64,000 bases of DNA from Prorocentrum cordatum (lineage: Eukaryota > Sar > Dinophyceae > Prorocentrales > Prorocentraceae), in NCBI GenBank assembly GCA_963575745.1, contig CAUYUJ010019262.1:89468-153467 (forward strand), written 5' to 3'. The translations under genes and the position numbers were made by a program. This document shows, piece after piece, positions 9,071 to 20,202 of the stretch. Each line of letters begins with the position of its first letter. The first letter of the stretch is position 1. Below the pieces are notes generated by a model. That model worked only from the letters and a program-made list of their open reading frames with translations, searched no databases and was not told where the DNA came from.

Positions 9071-11899
9071 ATGGTTTGCTTTGTTGAGATGCACGTGTTA
9101 CAGTCCAGGTTTGCTGATGGCATCGGCCAGACCTTTGACGCCGACGGGTGGAAGACCGCTTACACTGGCAGCAAGGCTACTGGCAAAGGTGGTTCTTCTG
9201 GCGGCGAGCTCATTGCTATCCGCAAGCATCTGGCCTCCACCAGCTTCCACAGTATTCGCCAGGCAGCAGTCAGACTTGGCAAGTCGGATCCATTCCGAGG
9301 GCTTGCGCCCATGACCCTACATCTCAGCAGTGGCAATGTGGTCGTTGTGTCTATCTTTATTTGGCCTGGGCTTCCGACATCAGGTCACACTCAGTCAATG
9401 TTGATCAGTTTGGGCGCTTTTCTGTCGGCGTTAGCCGACCCTTGGATTGTTGTTGGCGACTGCAACCTGGAACCTGCTGCATTTATTCGTTCAGGATGGC
9501 TTTCGAAGTTGCAGGGCAAGATTCTGTATCCAGACGCGAAGGTCACCTGCGACAAGGCGGCTCAAGGTGCACGGATTGATTATGGATTGGTTAAGCAAGG
9601 CACGGCATATCGCTTTTGCATGCGAGGTGTTGCATCAGTTCCGTGGAAGACGCACATTGCCTTGAAGGTCGACACCCTTGGGTCTAAGCAGAGGTGGTGG
9701 CATCAACGCATCGCCACGGCACCTGCGTTCCCGACAGTCTGCCGCCCAAAAAAGCAAGCTGACCCAAGCAGCAAGGCCTCGATTCAGAAACAGGAAGCGC
9801 TTATCCAACGCAGAGCGAAGCTTCCAGAGGACCTTCAAGCTGAATTTGACATACTTCACAAAGAGGCTGCGACCACGGCAGCTGAAGCTGATTCAGTTTT
9901 CTTCTTTCTTCGTGAGGAAGTGTGGCCCTCAGGTTCTATTGTGCCGACGCTCGGGGGGATCAGCAGACGCACGCTGGAGCAGCATTTCCTTGGGGATATT
10001 AATGCATTGGGATCTTCGCAGCTCACCAGAAAGTACAGCACCTGGATTACCAAGGTGGAAATGGCTTTCACTATTTACCATCAGGAGAACTTTGAACCTC
10101 TGCGGGGTGCAGGCCCCCAGCTCAAGTGGCAGTTGTCGCAGGCTGCTCCAGGACGGGCCCATCTCTCCGACCCTGTGGGTGAGCAGTGGGGCATTGTGCA
10201 CAGTCTGGTATTAAGGACAGTGTCGCTGGCTAAGCATGGGCGAGACCCCAAGCAGCTATCCGATTGCTTTCAGCAACTTCAGCGACATGTTGCTCATTTT
10301 CAATGAGCAGATGCTTCTGAGTATTTTAGCACATCTGGCCAGGAGGAGCGCGACCGTTGGTTTTGCTGGTCAACCACCATACCCTCGGCCAATCATGATG
10401 AGCTTGATGACTGGTCACATTTGACGGAGAGACTGGCTCATAGGGCGCAGGCGCGAGCTCTCACCAAGGGCAAGCACCAGTTCACCAAGCGGGCCCTTGA
10501 GCAGTGGCGGCAACATCCTGGGCGTCTTCACGCAATGGCGCACGACCCTCAGCCTGTGGTGCATGAGAGTTATTGTCAGGGGCAGGTCATTTCTGAACCT
10601 TCTGAGTTCATGGGCGGAAAGCGTAGAAAGATTGGCTTGCCTTGTGGGCCGATGCAGTTGACGATTCTGAGGCCATCACTCATGCTTCAGCAGTTGCATG
10701 GCGAGTCTCGGCGAGATCCCTTGCCTCCATTGGAGTTGGAATCTTCGGAGCGCGTGGTTGCCAAGCTTCCTGCGAACGCCTTAGGCGTCGATGCTCTCAC
10801 CCCTCGTGATCTTCAAAGGGCCCCTCCTCAAGGTCGGGTCGAGTTTTTAGAGTAGCTTAACCAAGTCGAGCATGAAGGAATTTGGCCAGCGCAGCTGCTT
10901 AGCCCAATCTGCGCTCTTCTTCCCAAACCCAAAGGAGGGGAGAGGGTCATTGGGCTCCTGGCTGAATCCGCGAAGATTTGGAGCCGCCTGCGCTATGGTG
11001 CTACCTCAGAGTGGACTGGGTCTTTGGAGGCGCACTGGGACACTGATATTGCAGGCAGCAGCGCCTTACGCGCCGCTCTTCTGAGGGCTCCACTCGGCGA
11101 GACGGCGACGGTCCTTGACATCACGGTGGCCACGCTGTTGCTGGACTTTGAGAAGTTTTATGGTTCGCTGTCGTGGGTGATCCTGGGCTGCGCCGCGCAG
11201 CAGCTGGGGTACCCGCCCATTGTGGCACGATTGGAAGTGCAGTTATGTGCTGGGCCCCGCTTTCTTCGAGGCCAGAAGGGGGGATCCGACGCCATCCTGC
11301 CGACTCGCTCGCTGGTGGCGGGCTCCCCTCATGGGGTGGGTTCGGCCAAGCTCTTCCTGCGCCCGCTGCTGCAGCGTGCTCAGGCCAGAGCCGATTTCAC
11401 GACCTTTTGGACATTCATTGATGACACCGCGTTGCGCTCAGACGGGCCTCAGGATAAAGTCAAGATTCGCATGGTTGTTGCTGCCACTGATTTCAAGCAG
11501 GGTTTGAACACTATGCGTCTGGTGTTTTCTCCTAAGACGGTGCTTATCTCTAACGTGACCCGCCCAGGCAAGAAGCTGGCCAAGAAGCTCAGTCGCAAGG
11601 CGGTTCCTGTGCAGTATTGTTTGGAGGCTGTGGACCTGGGTGTTGATGCCACAGGCGGCGGACGAAGGACTGTTCGCAAATCTGGCCAGCGCACTGCCAG
11701 CGCTGCTCGTCGAGCTGCACGCCTTCTGCGTTTTTGGCGGCATGCACGGCTCCGCATGGTTTCGCAGGGCCCGTGGAAGATTGGAGCGCTGCCGCAGGCA
11801 GCATACGGACACCAAGTCCACGGGCTTGCACCATATCAGCTCCTTCGCCTTCGACGGCAGGCGGCTACTGCAGGGGCAGGCCCGTTGAAGGGCAGGTGA
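9071..11899 (+). pseudogene. EEP endonuclease plus reverse transcriptase, element B
   Basis: One frame holds both domains with stops only at 10304 (TGA) and 10853 (TAG). The EEP part retains CFVEMHV (catalytic Glu), VVGDCNLEP (GDxN), ARIDYGLV (RIDY) and WKTHIALKV (His), so its active-site signature looks intact from the Glu motif onward; the first Asn strand lies upstream and is not seen in frame. The RT part shows LLPKPKGGERVIGLL (finger motif), LLLDFEKFYGSL (motif A), AGSPHGVGSAKLFL (motif B) and TFIDDTAL (motif C with two Asp). It would act in the nucleus by target-primed reverse transcription. The two stops make this copy defective unless read through. Confidence 0.75.
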
Positions 11900-12082
11900 T
11901 TGACCAGTGCGTGCACCATAGTGTACGGTCCAAAAGATCCTGCTTTGGAGCTGAGGCGACAGCTCCTGGCGGAGTATCTCACGGTCTGGCGCCTTCACCC
12001 TGCATTTCATCAGAGGATTGAAGCATCCTAGCCGAAAGTTCTTCGTCGCCTGGAGGTTGCGGGACATGCAGGGCGCTGGAGA

Positions 12083-13286
12083 TTGGTCAAGGGACCAGTG
12101 TCTGCAGTGATCGCCACGTTGTTTGATGCTGGCTGGAAGCCATCCTCAGCTACTTCCTGGTGGCGCCAAGAGCATGGAGGAGTTGCTGAGTGGAAGATCC
12201 CCACATCATCTTTGGAAGTTTTTTCTGGTGACGAGATGGGCGTTGGAGGTGTGCTTGAAGAAGTTATGCTTGATGTTCATGCTCAGCTGTGGTCTCGAGC
12301 TTCGGGGTATGAGGGAGCTGAGGACCTTGCTGGAGGGGCGGATCTCTATTGGGCTCGCCGAGAGTTCTCGAAGTTCTCGCAGATCGGTGACTACGACCAG
12401 GCTGGCCAGACACTATGCGTGGCTGCTGGAGCGCAGTGGCCTCGTGCGCCAGTTCCCGACGGGCGCGGAGGAGCAGCAGCGGTGCCCCAGGTGTCTGAAG
12501 GCGGCTGAGACCCTGAGGCACAGAGTCTGGGAGTGTGAATGCAATACGGAGCATGAAGATTATTCCTTGTCCGCCCCCCTTGTGTCTCAAGCACTCGTTA
12601 ATTGCGATATGAATCCTGCCTCGTGGCTTAGAGGCGTTCCCCCGACCAACCATGCTCACCCTGCGTTTGTGGACCCACCCGAAGCGGAGGGTTTAGAATC
12701 TCTCGGCTCGACGTCCTTGACCGACCTGTCCTCGCTCGGTCCTGACCCTCTGGTCGTTTTTGGTGACGGCTCTGGAGGGCGGTTTTCCTCCGACCCTCGG
12801 CGCCGCCGTTGCGGCGCGGCTGTGGCTTCTGTCAGGAGAACCCCAGGGACGTCGACGTGGGAAATGGTTGGGGGCGTTTCTGGAATTTTAGTGGGAAGAA
12901 CCCAAGCGGTCCCCCGCTCTGAATTGTTGGCTTTCGCCTTGCGCCTTGAGGGCACCACTGGTCCCGTTCATTCTGTCACGGACCATTTTCCCTTGATTAC
13001 TGGTTGGGGGCGGGGTCGGGCTAGCGCGGTGGGCGGGCGGAATTGGGACTTGTGGCTCCGAATTAAGACCGCTCTTGCTTCGCGAGGTGAAGGTTTTAGT
13101 AACCTTGGAGTGGACGGCTTCCCACTTAGACACGGAGGCAGAAGGCCTATCGGCCCACCAGGTTTTTCTTCAGATCTGGAAATCCACTTGCGGACCGCGC
13201 GGCCTCAGAGGCCGCGGAGCGTTCTTGGCCCCTTTCGGCCCGCACGGACCCTCGAACTGACTCGTGGGATGCTCAGACCACCCTGA
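12083..13286 (+). pseudogene. zinc motif and RNase H domain, element B
   Basis: The RT frame continues to about 12400, then shifts. The new frame gives CPRCLKAAETLRHRVWEC, a CxxC...HxxxxC zinc motif that commonly lies between RT and RNase H. RNase H follows: VVFGDGSGGRF (first Asp), VPRSELLAF (catalytic Glu) and HSVTDHFPLI (second Asp). The last part moves to a third frame near 13085, where EWTASHLDTEAEGLSAHQ matches the C-terminal His/Asp segment. The enzyme would remove RNA from the RNA/DNA hybrid during cDNA synthesis. Confidence 0.65.
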
Positions 13287-13960
13287 TTAGAAGGAGAGCG
13301 CGTCGCGCCCTGATCGACTCGTCAGCGGCCGACCCCGGGAAGGCCCGCCCACCTGTGGCGCCCTTGGAGAGAGCGAGGCAGGGTTCGAAGTTGGATCGGG
13401 CGCTTCGCGTCTCTCCGCACAAGTTCGTGACTTTCGGCAACGCGTTTCGATGCAGGAGTTGCGAGGTGCTGTGTGATAAGGATCACCTCTTAGAGGTCTC
13501 CAAGGCGCCATGCATCCCTGCTGTTGGGGTGGACTCCATCCCCTCGGACGTTGTCGCGGTGGTCCCTGGGCCCGTCGCGGTGTCTGGAGCGGCCTTGCAT
13601 CCATCCCACAAGCTTGCGCGCTGGGATTTGCATTGTCTGTGCTTTTGTCAGTTTTGTGGCCGCACGGCGACTTCGGACGGGCGCCAGTTGGCGCTTGAAT
13701 GCAAAGCGCCCTCTCGCAAGGGCATTGAAAACCTGGCCAGAATTCGTCGATGTTTGTACCCGAGCTACGCAGGCCCGTCCAAGGCGAGTGTCCTGCTTCG
13801 GCACGCACGGTTTTCTGCTGTGTCCGATCAGCGAGCTCGAGCGCGAGATCCCATGTCGGAGTTGTCTGTGACTCAGGGTGTCGGGGAGGCCTTGCCTGTT
13901 TCGGTGGACGAGGTTCCTCTCGTCCCTCTCCCTGCCGACCCGAGCAGCGATTCCGATTAA
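13262..13960 (+). pseudogene. C-terminal Cys-rich domain of element B
   Basis: One frame, open from about 13262, reads to TAA at 13958-13960. It contains FVTFGNAFRCRSCEVLC and, about 65 residues later, CLCFCQFCGRTATSDG followed by ECKAPSRKG: a pair of zinc-ribbon-like cysteine clusters. A comparable arrangement (WxCxxC ... CxxCG) ends the other RNase H polyproteins at 52.8-53.1 kb and 62.3-62.8 kb in this window, so it is a shared terminal domain of this retroelement group. Function is inferred as nucleic-acid binding. Confidence 0.55.
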
Positions 13961-14187
13961 AGGGGGTGCCTTAGGCACTTGCGCTCCTGCTTGCTGCTCT
14001 CTCCCTCTCTGCCCGCCTCGTTGCACGACGTTGCTTTCCAAAACGTTCCAAAACGTTCCTGCTGGGGGGGGATCAGAGCAAACGAGGCAGAGGACGCCCT
14101 TCGTTGGCGACATGCCCTCAGACTTGGCAAGAGGGAGCGGTCCTGCTTCTCGCGCCCTTCCGGGTCCTGCTCCCTGGGCCGAAGAAG

Positions 14188-14367
14188 AAAAAACGCCAGA
14201 AGCAGAAACTTTGGCGCTCCGCGCAGATTTCTCGGATCCGCACTGGGCACCCCTGGCGGCGCCTCCGGCGCCGCCCCATGGCGCGCCCCGCGCGTCAGGG
14301 ATGGGGCCCAGCGCATATCTAAGAAATCTTCGCGGAGCGCTAGAAGTTTGTGTTTATGGCGTTTTTG
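14188..14367. mobile_element. F1 inverted-repeat element, copy b
   Basis: The left end (AAAACGCCAGAAGCAGAAAC, then TTGGCGCTCCGCG) and the right end (CGCGGAGCGCTAGAAGTTTG, then TGTTTATGGCGTTTT) are inverted copies over roughly 45 bp with several mismatches. The interior is a GC-rich palindrome containing GGCGCC repeats. The end sequences match copy a at 210-395. No coding content. Confidence 0.7.
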
Positions 14368-14429
14368 TCCCTTCCAATTGCAGGGGCGCGCGTGGAGAAC
14401 ATTGACGAGTGTTTCTGCGCAGTGGGGGA

Positions 14430-15185
14430 GGAGGACGAGGAGGAACAGGAGAGGGAAGAGGAGGAGGAGGATCAGTGTAAACCCAAAACGCGTCAACGAT
14501 GTCACACTACACCTTCCCCCAAAGATCTGTCATAGGCCATTGCGGCAAGTGCCGCATTGGAAGAACATCGCCTAAGAGAGATCCCGAACGTGTTGAACCC
14601 ACAACTCGTGTCATTTCAGCGCCGCGAATCAACGTGAGCGCTGCGTCCTGACAGTCCTAAACCCTGCCAGATCACACTTCCTGTGACTTCAACGCCGAGG
14701 CAAAGTGACCGTTGCGTCCTGACAGTCCTGACAACCCTATATCGTGCCAGAACACTATTCCCAGGATGTCGACCCTTCGAGCCCTTGGAATTGCTGCAAA
14801 CCTTCAATAGGGCGAAAGCCACAGTTTGAAAAAGGACCGCCCCCAATCCTTGAAGCTGCTGCGAACTTTCAAGGTGAATGGTTGCGGGTCTTCGGCGAGA
14901 ATCACATTTTGAAGAGGAGCCGCCCTCCATTCTTGAAGTCGCTGCAAACGTTCAAGACGAATGGGCGTGGCGCGGAGGCGAGAGCCATTTTTCGACTACC
15001 ACCTGCCCTCCATCTTCGAAACTGCTGCAAATTGTTAAGACCAGTGTGGGCGGCCCTAACGCGAGAGCCAGATGTTGGAAAGGGCACGCCCTTCATCCTT
15101 GAGATTGCTGCAAATTTGAAACTTCAGGATCACGAATGGTGGAGAAGCCTCAGGCGAAACGCCTGACCCGGCCTACCGACACGTC
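14430..15185 (-). repeat. composite dispersed repeat, copy A (reverse orientation)
   Basis: Read on the minus strand it begins with the GGGTCAGGCGTTTCGCC end near 15165, continues through about five degenerate 65-80 bp monomers (gagccattttg.. gcgctgaggcgagagcc type, with GCTGCAAA boundaries), then two GCGTCCTGACAGTCCT units, and ends at GGGTTTACACTG beside a GGA tract (14430-14470). Four further copies lie at 16640, 23400, 36286 and 57395. Confidence 0.65.
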
Positions 15186-15219
15186 TGGAGCTGCGACAGG
15201 GAGTGGTTAGTTTAATAAT

Positions 15220-15480
15220 AAGAGGAGGACGAGGAGGAGGAGAAGGAGGAGGAACAGGAGGAGGAGGAGGGGGAGGGGGAGGGGGAGGGAGGGGGGGGGG
15301 AGGAGGAGCAGAGGGGGCAGGGAAGGGGAGAAGGAGGGGGGGCGGGGAAGGGAAGGTGAGGAAAAGGGGGAGGAGGAGGAGGAGGAGGAGGAGGAGGAGG
15401 AGGAGGAGGAGGAGGAGGAGGAGGAGGAATAGGAGGAGAAGGAGGAGGAGGAGGAGGAGGAGAAGGAGGAGGGAAAGATG
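15220..15480. repeat. GGA/GAGGAG microsatellite
   Basis: About 260 bases of purine-only GGA repeat on the plus strand. Long frames on both strands (polyArg/Gly/Glu, or polySer/Pro/Leu) are artefacts of the repeat. Confidence 0.9.
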
Positions 15481-15990
15481 ACGGAGATGCAGGGAGGAGC
15501 GGTCGAGCCTGGGTCGTCCAATCCGCCCCCCCCCCCTCCGCCCCTAACAGCCCTGCCTCCAGCACGCCCTGCTTGCAGTCTGCATCCAGTTCTCCTTTCC
15601 CTGCGGCCCTGCCTTTGATAGTCTTCTCTGTTTTCCCTTTCGGCTCCAGTTAGGCCCTAGCCCACGTCCTCAACCTGCAGCCTTGCCTGCACATCGGCTG
15701 CTTCCAGCCTCCTCGGGAAACCTTCGAAGACTCCGGGGAACGTCGGGAGAGCGCCCAGTAGCAACGGAAGACAAGACACAGGAATCATTGAGCATGTTAA
15801 GCAACTTATTGTTGTCGCAGTAAATCTCAGGAAATGCCCGAGAGTTGCCGAGAGCCTCAGGGACAGTTGATCTCTCTCATCCTTATGATTATCGTTCTTC
15901 GGCATTCGGTGGGGTCCTCCCTCTCCTCCTCCATCCCCCTCCTCCTCTTGTTTCGATCGGTTATGGCCTCATCCGTTCCATCCCTTGAGT
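15481..15990. other. intergenic, no gene recognised
   Basis: Non-repetitive sequence between two large microsatellites. It has moderate GC and short frames only. I see no motif. Confidence 0.3.
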
Positions 15991-16612
15991 GTGCGCGTGC
16001 TTGTGCGTGTGCGTGTGCGTGTGCGTGTGCGTGTGCGTGTGCGTGTGCGTGTGGGTGTGGGTGTGGGTGTGGGTGTGGGTGTGGGTGTGGGTGTGGGTGT
16101 GGGTGTGGGTGTGGGTGTGTGTGTGTGTGTGTGAGTGCGCGTGCGCGTGCGCGTGCGCGTGCGCGTGCGCGTGCGGTGCGCGTGCGTGTGCGTGTGCGTG
16201 TGCGTGTGCGTGTGCGTGTGCGTGTGCGTGTGCGTGTGCGTGTGCGTGTGCGCGTGTGCGCGTGTGCGTGTGTGCGTGTGTGCGTGCGTGCGTGCGTGCG
16301 TGCGTGTGCGTGCGTGTGCGTGTGCGTGTGCGTGTGCGTGTGCGTTTGCGTGGGTGTGTGTGTGTGTATGTGTGTGTGCGCGTGCGTGCGTGCGTGCGTG
16401 CGTGCGTGTGTGCGTGCGTGCGCGTGCGCGTGCGCGTGCGCGTGCGCGTGCGCGTGCGCGTGCGCGTGCTCGTGCGCGTGCGCGTGCGCGTGCGCGTGCG
16501 CGTGCGCGTGCGCGTGTGCGTGTGCGTGCGCGCGCGTGCGTGCGTGCGTGCGTGCGCGCGTGCGCGCGTGCGCGCGTGCGCGCGTGCGCGTGCGTGTGTG
16601 TGTGTGTGTATG
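15991..16612. repeat. large GT-rich compound microsatellite
   Basis: Successive blocks of different units: GTGTGC (15996-16050), GTGGGT (16050-16117), GT, CGTGCG, GTGTGC again, GTGC (about 16280-16310), then alternating GCGCGT blocks up to 16600. The whole tract is alternating purine-pyrimidine, so it could form Z-DNA under supercoiling. Open frames across it (Cys/Val/Arg or His/Thr) are artefacts. Confidence 0.9.
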
Positions 16613-16639
16613 TTTCTTGGATTCGCACCCCCAGATTTT

Positions 16640-17035
16640 CTTGTAGGGCGGGCCAGGCGTTTCGACTGAGAGTTCCTCACATGTGTGCCCCTGATCTGTG
16701 ACACGGCTGGTGGTGGTGTCATTTTCAAAATGGGATTCGCCTCAGTGCCGCGCACATTTGCTCGAAAACATGCAACAGTTACGAAGTTGGATGTAGGAGA
16801 GCTTTACACGTGGAATTCTCGCATTGGCGCCGTTTGCCAAAATCTTGCAGCAGCTACAGGGATGGAGGACGGTGGTTTTCAAAATGGCGTTCTCGCTTTA
16901 TGTCTGCGCGCATTCGGTTCGAACATTCGCATCATTCGGACATAGCGCGGTGCATATTCGTTCTGAAAGCTTGCAGCAGCTACAGACTAGAGGACTTGTC
17001 CTTTTCAAACCGGACCTCTCCGCTTGAGATTCCGT
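16640..17035 (+). repeat. composite dispersed repeat, copy B
   Basis: It starts GGGCGGGCCAGGCGTTTCG, the same start as copies C and D, and contains three or four monomers with CTTGCAGCAGCTACAG and TTTTCAAAATGG boxes. It lacks the GGGTTTACACTG tail, so it is 3'-truncated or diverged. Confidence 0.6.
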
Positions 17036-17061
17036 GGTATCAGGGGGCCAGGGGCTTGACC

Positions 17062-17130
17062 ATCTCATACAGTCAACCCGCATAGTAAGGATAAGCAACC
17101 TTCCCAGGATACCCTGGCATCATGGCCTCT
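17062..17130. repeat. short dispersed repeat (pair with 38725-38800)
   Basis: The segment ACAGTCAACC ... ATAGTAAGGAT ... GCAAC.TTCCCAGG.TAC..TGGCATC recurs at 38725-38800 with a few differences. Two copies are seen; no inverted ends. Confidence 0.5.
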
Positions 17131-17135
17131 TCGGT

Positions 17136-17624
17136 CCATTTTTGGCTGGCCAGCTTCGTTGGGTTCGCCCAGTTTCGTTGGGTTCGCCCCGCTCGAAAAG
17201 CTTCGAACCCTGTTTATTTCTATACCACCCCCGTCCGCAGCCCCCTCCTGCCCACGTGTTATACTCGGTGATGCGCTGCGTGAATATTGCAGCGAATGCT
17301 GCCGTTGGTTGCCCTGCTTGGCCTTTGTACCTGCGTGGTTTTCGGACCTCGGCTCCTCCGTCGGTCGTTGTCCCTCCGCCGTGGTGTCGTCACCTGGCCG
17401 TCGATTCGCTCGTTTGTCGGGCTCTCGTTCGGCCCCCATCCGTCGCCGTGCCATGTACTCGAACCCGCGCACAAAGACAAGCAATCCTCGGCATCAGCAT
17501 GTTCGTCCTGCTCATACTCCTGCCCCCTTCTCATCGTCCTCCCCCTCCTCGTCCTTCTCTCCGTCCTCCCCCTCCTCGTCTTCCCCCTCCTCCCCCTGGT
17601 CCGCCGCGTTCAACCGTAAGGGAT
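17136..17624. other. intergenic, no gene recognised
   Basis: Contains a 19-bp-spaced direct duplication of TTCGTTGGGTTCGCCC (17155-17170 and 17174-17189) and a TCC/CGTCC-rich stretch (17520-17600). No gene is seen. Confidence 0.35.
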
Positions 17625-18909
17625 ATGGACCGCGACAACCACAGTACCTACCCAGCGGGCGGGGCACCTGGACGTGTTAGCGATGAGTTGGCCTTCAGGC
17701 CGGAGCTGGTCGCCAACAGGGCGCACCACATGGTGCTGGAGTTGGCTGGGTGGCCGCCTGTAGGGCTGAGGGCATGACGATTCGCAACGCCACGATCCAC
17801 ATGAACGTCGGTTTGACCATGGCGGGGCAGGTGTCCCCGTGTCTGATCGGCGGCGACTGGAACATGAGCGCGCAGGAGGTTGAAGCGCCCACTTTCCCCG
17901 TGAACGTTCAGCTTCGTTGAGTATCACCAGGTCAGGCCACATGCGATCGGCAACGCGGCCGTCTACCATGTCCTTTGCGTTGAGCACTGGAGCGATGCGA
18001 CTACTCCAGACATGTCATGTGGAGAAAGTTTGGACTAAGAAGCCATGTTGCGCTGCTCGGTGTAGCCTCGCGGAAGGCCACCAGATGCAGTATTTACGCA
18101 TTTTGCACGGTAAAAGGTCGCCGCCGCCCGAACTGTGGGCCCGACGCCACCACAGGAAAGCTCGGATGTTGAGCGTCAGTTCGCAGGTGTGGCGGTCCGA
18201 CTTGTCCACGAATCCAGCGCACGCGCAGCTTGGACATCCTTTTTCAAAGGCACGGAGGTTCTGGGCCATCAATGCGGCGACACGACTGGGGCATGTGACG
18301 GGGACTCAGATCAAGTCAGTGGCCCATTATGCCCGAAGCATGGTGCCGAAGTGGATTGAACGAGTGCTTTCACGACGGAGGGATGAGCAGGGCCTCCAGG
18401 TAATGGATGAGGAGGGCCTCCAGGAAGGACGAACACTGCATTTTAGCAGGTTCCTAGAGGCCCGTTCGGGAGCAAGATTACATCGGGGGATTCCATCGCG
18501 CGATGCGCGGGCCAGAATTCCAGCCACCGCGCGGCCGCGCCCGACCGCGATTGCAGCGACAGCGCGCGTGCAGGCGGCGATGGTCGGTTCCAGCGCTCGA
18601 CCTCCTCACCGCAGCCCTTGGGCCCCCGCGACGGTGGAGGGCCAGAGCGGCGGCGGGCTAAGTGGTCGCCCGCGCCAGATCGCCAAGAATATGGAGACGA
18701 AGCAAAGCAAGCTTTGGCGAGCAATCAAAAAGGCACCCATGGTCATGGAACCTGACGGGCTCTCGCTGGAGAGCCCGCCCCCCGCCGCAATCAGTCGCGC
18801 GTCGTTCTCTGATTTCACCCGCGCGCCCAGCTGCTCTGATGGGTTGCGCCCGTCGTGCCGGCAGCGGCGGGCGCGATCGGGCGCTGTTATAATGGCCATG
18901 CGGCATTGA
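17625..18909 (+). pseudogene. EEP endonuclease remnant of a third retroelement
   Basis: A 17.77-17.92 kb frame reads MTIRNATIHMNVGLTMAG, then PCLIGGDWNMSAQEVE, which is the GDxN motif region of an EEP endonuclease with its typical following residues. The frame stops at 17920. Downstream frames (17917-18909) are basic and include helices such as RFWAINAATRLGHVTG, compatible with a linker, but no RT motif is recognisable. The EEP Glu, RIDY and His motifs are not visible, so this is only a fragment. Confidence 0.45.
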
Positions 18910-19944
18910 CCAGGCCTGCGAACGCATTATTCCTTTCCACTGCCAGCCCACGCGGATGGCCACGCCGATGCTGCCGACGGCGGCTGGCGGCCGCGGACCG
19001 ATTATCCTGCGCCCGTCGGCCAGCGGGGCGCGGCAGCGCATGCAGGGGGCTGAGCCGGTCGGCGCTCGCGCGGCCCGGGGCCGGCCCGGTCGGGGGGCCG
19101 CGGCAGGGGGGGGCGCAGCGGGCGGCGCGCGGGCCCAGGCGGCAGGCAAAAGGCCGGAAGTGAGCCCGCGGCGGCGCGCCACCACCATCATGGCGGACTA
19201 CAGCAAGCATCGCGAGACCATCTCCTCGTTCAGGTCCAAGATTAACTGCGTCGGATTGGTGCCCCACTGGAGCCGGAGAACATCGCGCGCTGCCAACGGA
19301 AAAGGCCCACCGGGCAATGCGGATCCGTCTTCGCCGGCGGAATCGCCCGCGGCGCGCTGTAGACGGCCCCGCCAGCTGGAGGCGCCCGCGCGGGCGCGAG
19401 CGGCAGTTCGAGAGGCGCCGCGATCGAGCACTTGGGGCAGCAGCCGGCTTCCATCAGGTCGCCAAGGGTTCGGGGCCAGCGCGGGCGACGAGCTCGCAAT
19501 TACCATCAGCTCGACGGACGTCGGGGGCGCCGTCGCCAAGCATCTCCAGCTCGACCCCGCCATCGGCAAGGGGGCGACCAACTGCCCGGGCGCGGCAATT
19601 GCAAGCGGCAGGGCGCGGCGAGCTCGAGGCGCTCGAGAGAAATATCGCAGCGCATAGTGGCAATGACTACCCCCATCAAGTTGCGCATGCCCAAAAACAC
19701 CGACGCTCGCCCCCCGCCTTGGAGGCGCAGCGTATCGGGTGGATCTACCAGGCCAGCGCCGGGCCTGCTTGCACGCGCGACGCAAATGGCAACGGAGTGG
19801 ACGACGTCGAGCTTGTCGCGCCCAGGCGCGACTATGGGCGGCGCCAGAAGCCGCGCCGCGGGGCGCGGGGGAATACCGGCCAGCGCCAAGCTAGTCTTGC
19901 ATGGCGACCCCGCGGCGCCTTTCGCCATCGAGCGGCACTTTCAG
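18910..19944. other. very GC-rich stretch, no gene recognised
   Basis: Stop codons are rare in several frames on both strands because of the base composition; the predicted peptides are Ala/Arg/Gly/Pro-rich without motifs. I cannot support a gene. Confidence 0.3.
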
Positions 19945-20202
19945 TCACCGGCTAACGCAGGTCATGGTAATGAATGGGCGCGCGTTCTGACAACAGACGA
20001 TTGAAACAACAAATCGATGATCCACGAAAGCGAGAAACGGGTTGATCAAATTGCGCCGCCCCATCCAAACAAAACAAACATCATTTAGTAAACGCAGATG
20101 TCGGTGTCCTAAATTCAAGAACGAATCTTCCAAATCTAAATCCGGGGGCGTTTTTCAACATCCAAGATCTTATCATTAACATGACCTGAGTGGCTCGATC
20201 AT
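19945..20202 (+). mobile_element. dispersed element with imperfect inverted ends, copy 1
   Basis: A 240-258 bp unit is shared with 59461-59697. Both start GTCACCGGCTAACG.AGGTCA and share CATCATTTAGTAAAC in the middle and CATGACYTGAGT.GCTCGAT at the end. In the second copy the end, reversed, resembles the start over about 24 bp. Noncoding, A/T-richer than its surroundings. Confidence 0.6.

Larger units (their letters stand above)
6191..13960 (+). mobile_element. LINE-like non-LTR retroelement B, SL-capped, decayed
   Basis: From the SL relic, domains run in order: zinc-finger ORF1-like region, linker, EEP endonuclease, RT, HCC-like zinc motif, RNase H and a terminal Cys-rich domain. All are on the plus strand. 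The segment 9071-11899 stays in one frame with only two stops (TGA 10304, TAG 10853). Other parts change frame near 7040, 7600, 12400, 13085 and 13260. The SL at the 5' end implies this copy was made from a trans-spliced transcript. The 3' end after 13960 has no obvious poly(A). Confidence 0.75.

Noticed and set aside
15207-15565. Long polySer/Pro open frames opposite GGA tracts
   Set aside because: They are translations of a trinucleotide repeat and end where the repeat ends; every frame is open by composition.
15834-16755. Cys/Val/Arg-rich and His/Thr-rich frames of over 180 codons in several phases and on both strands
   Set aside because: They are artefacts of the GT/GTGC microsatellite; no non-repetitive protein segment is attached.
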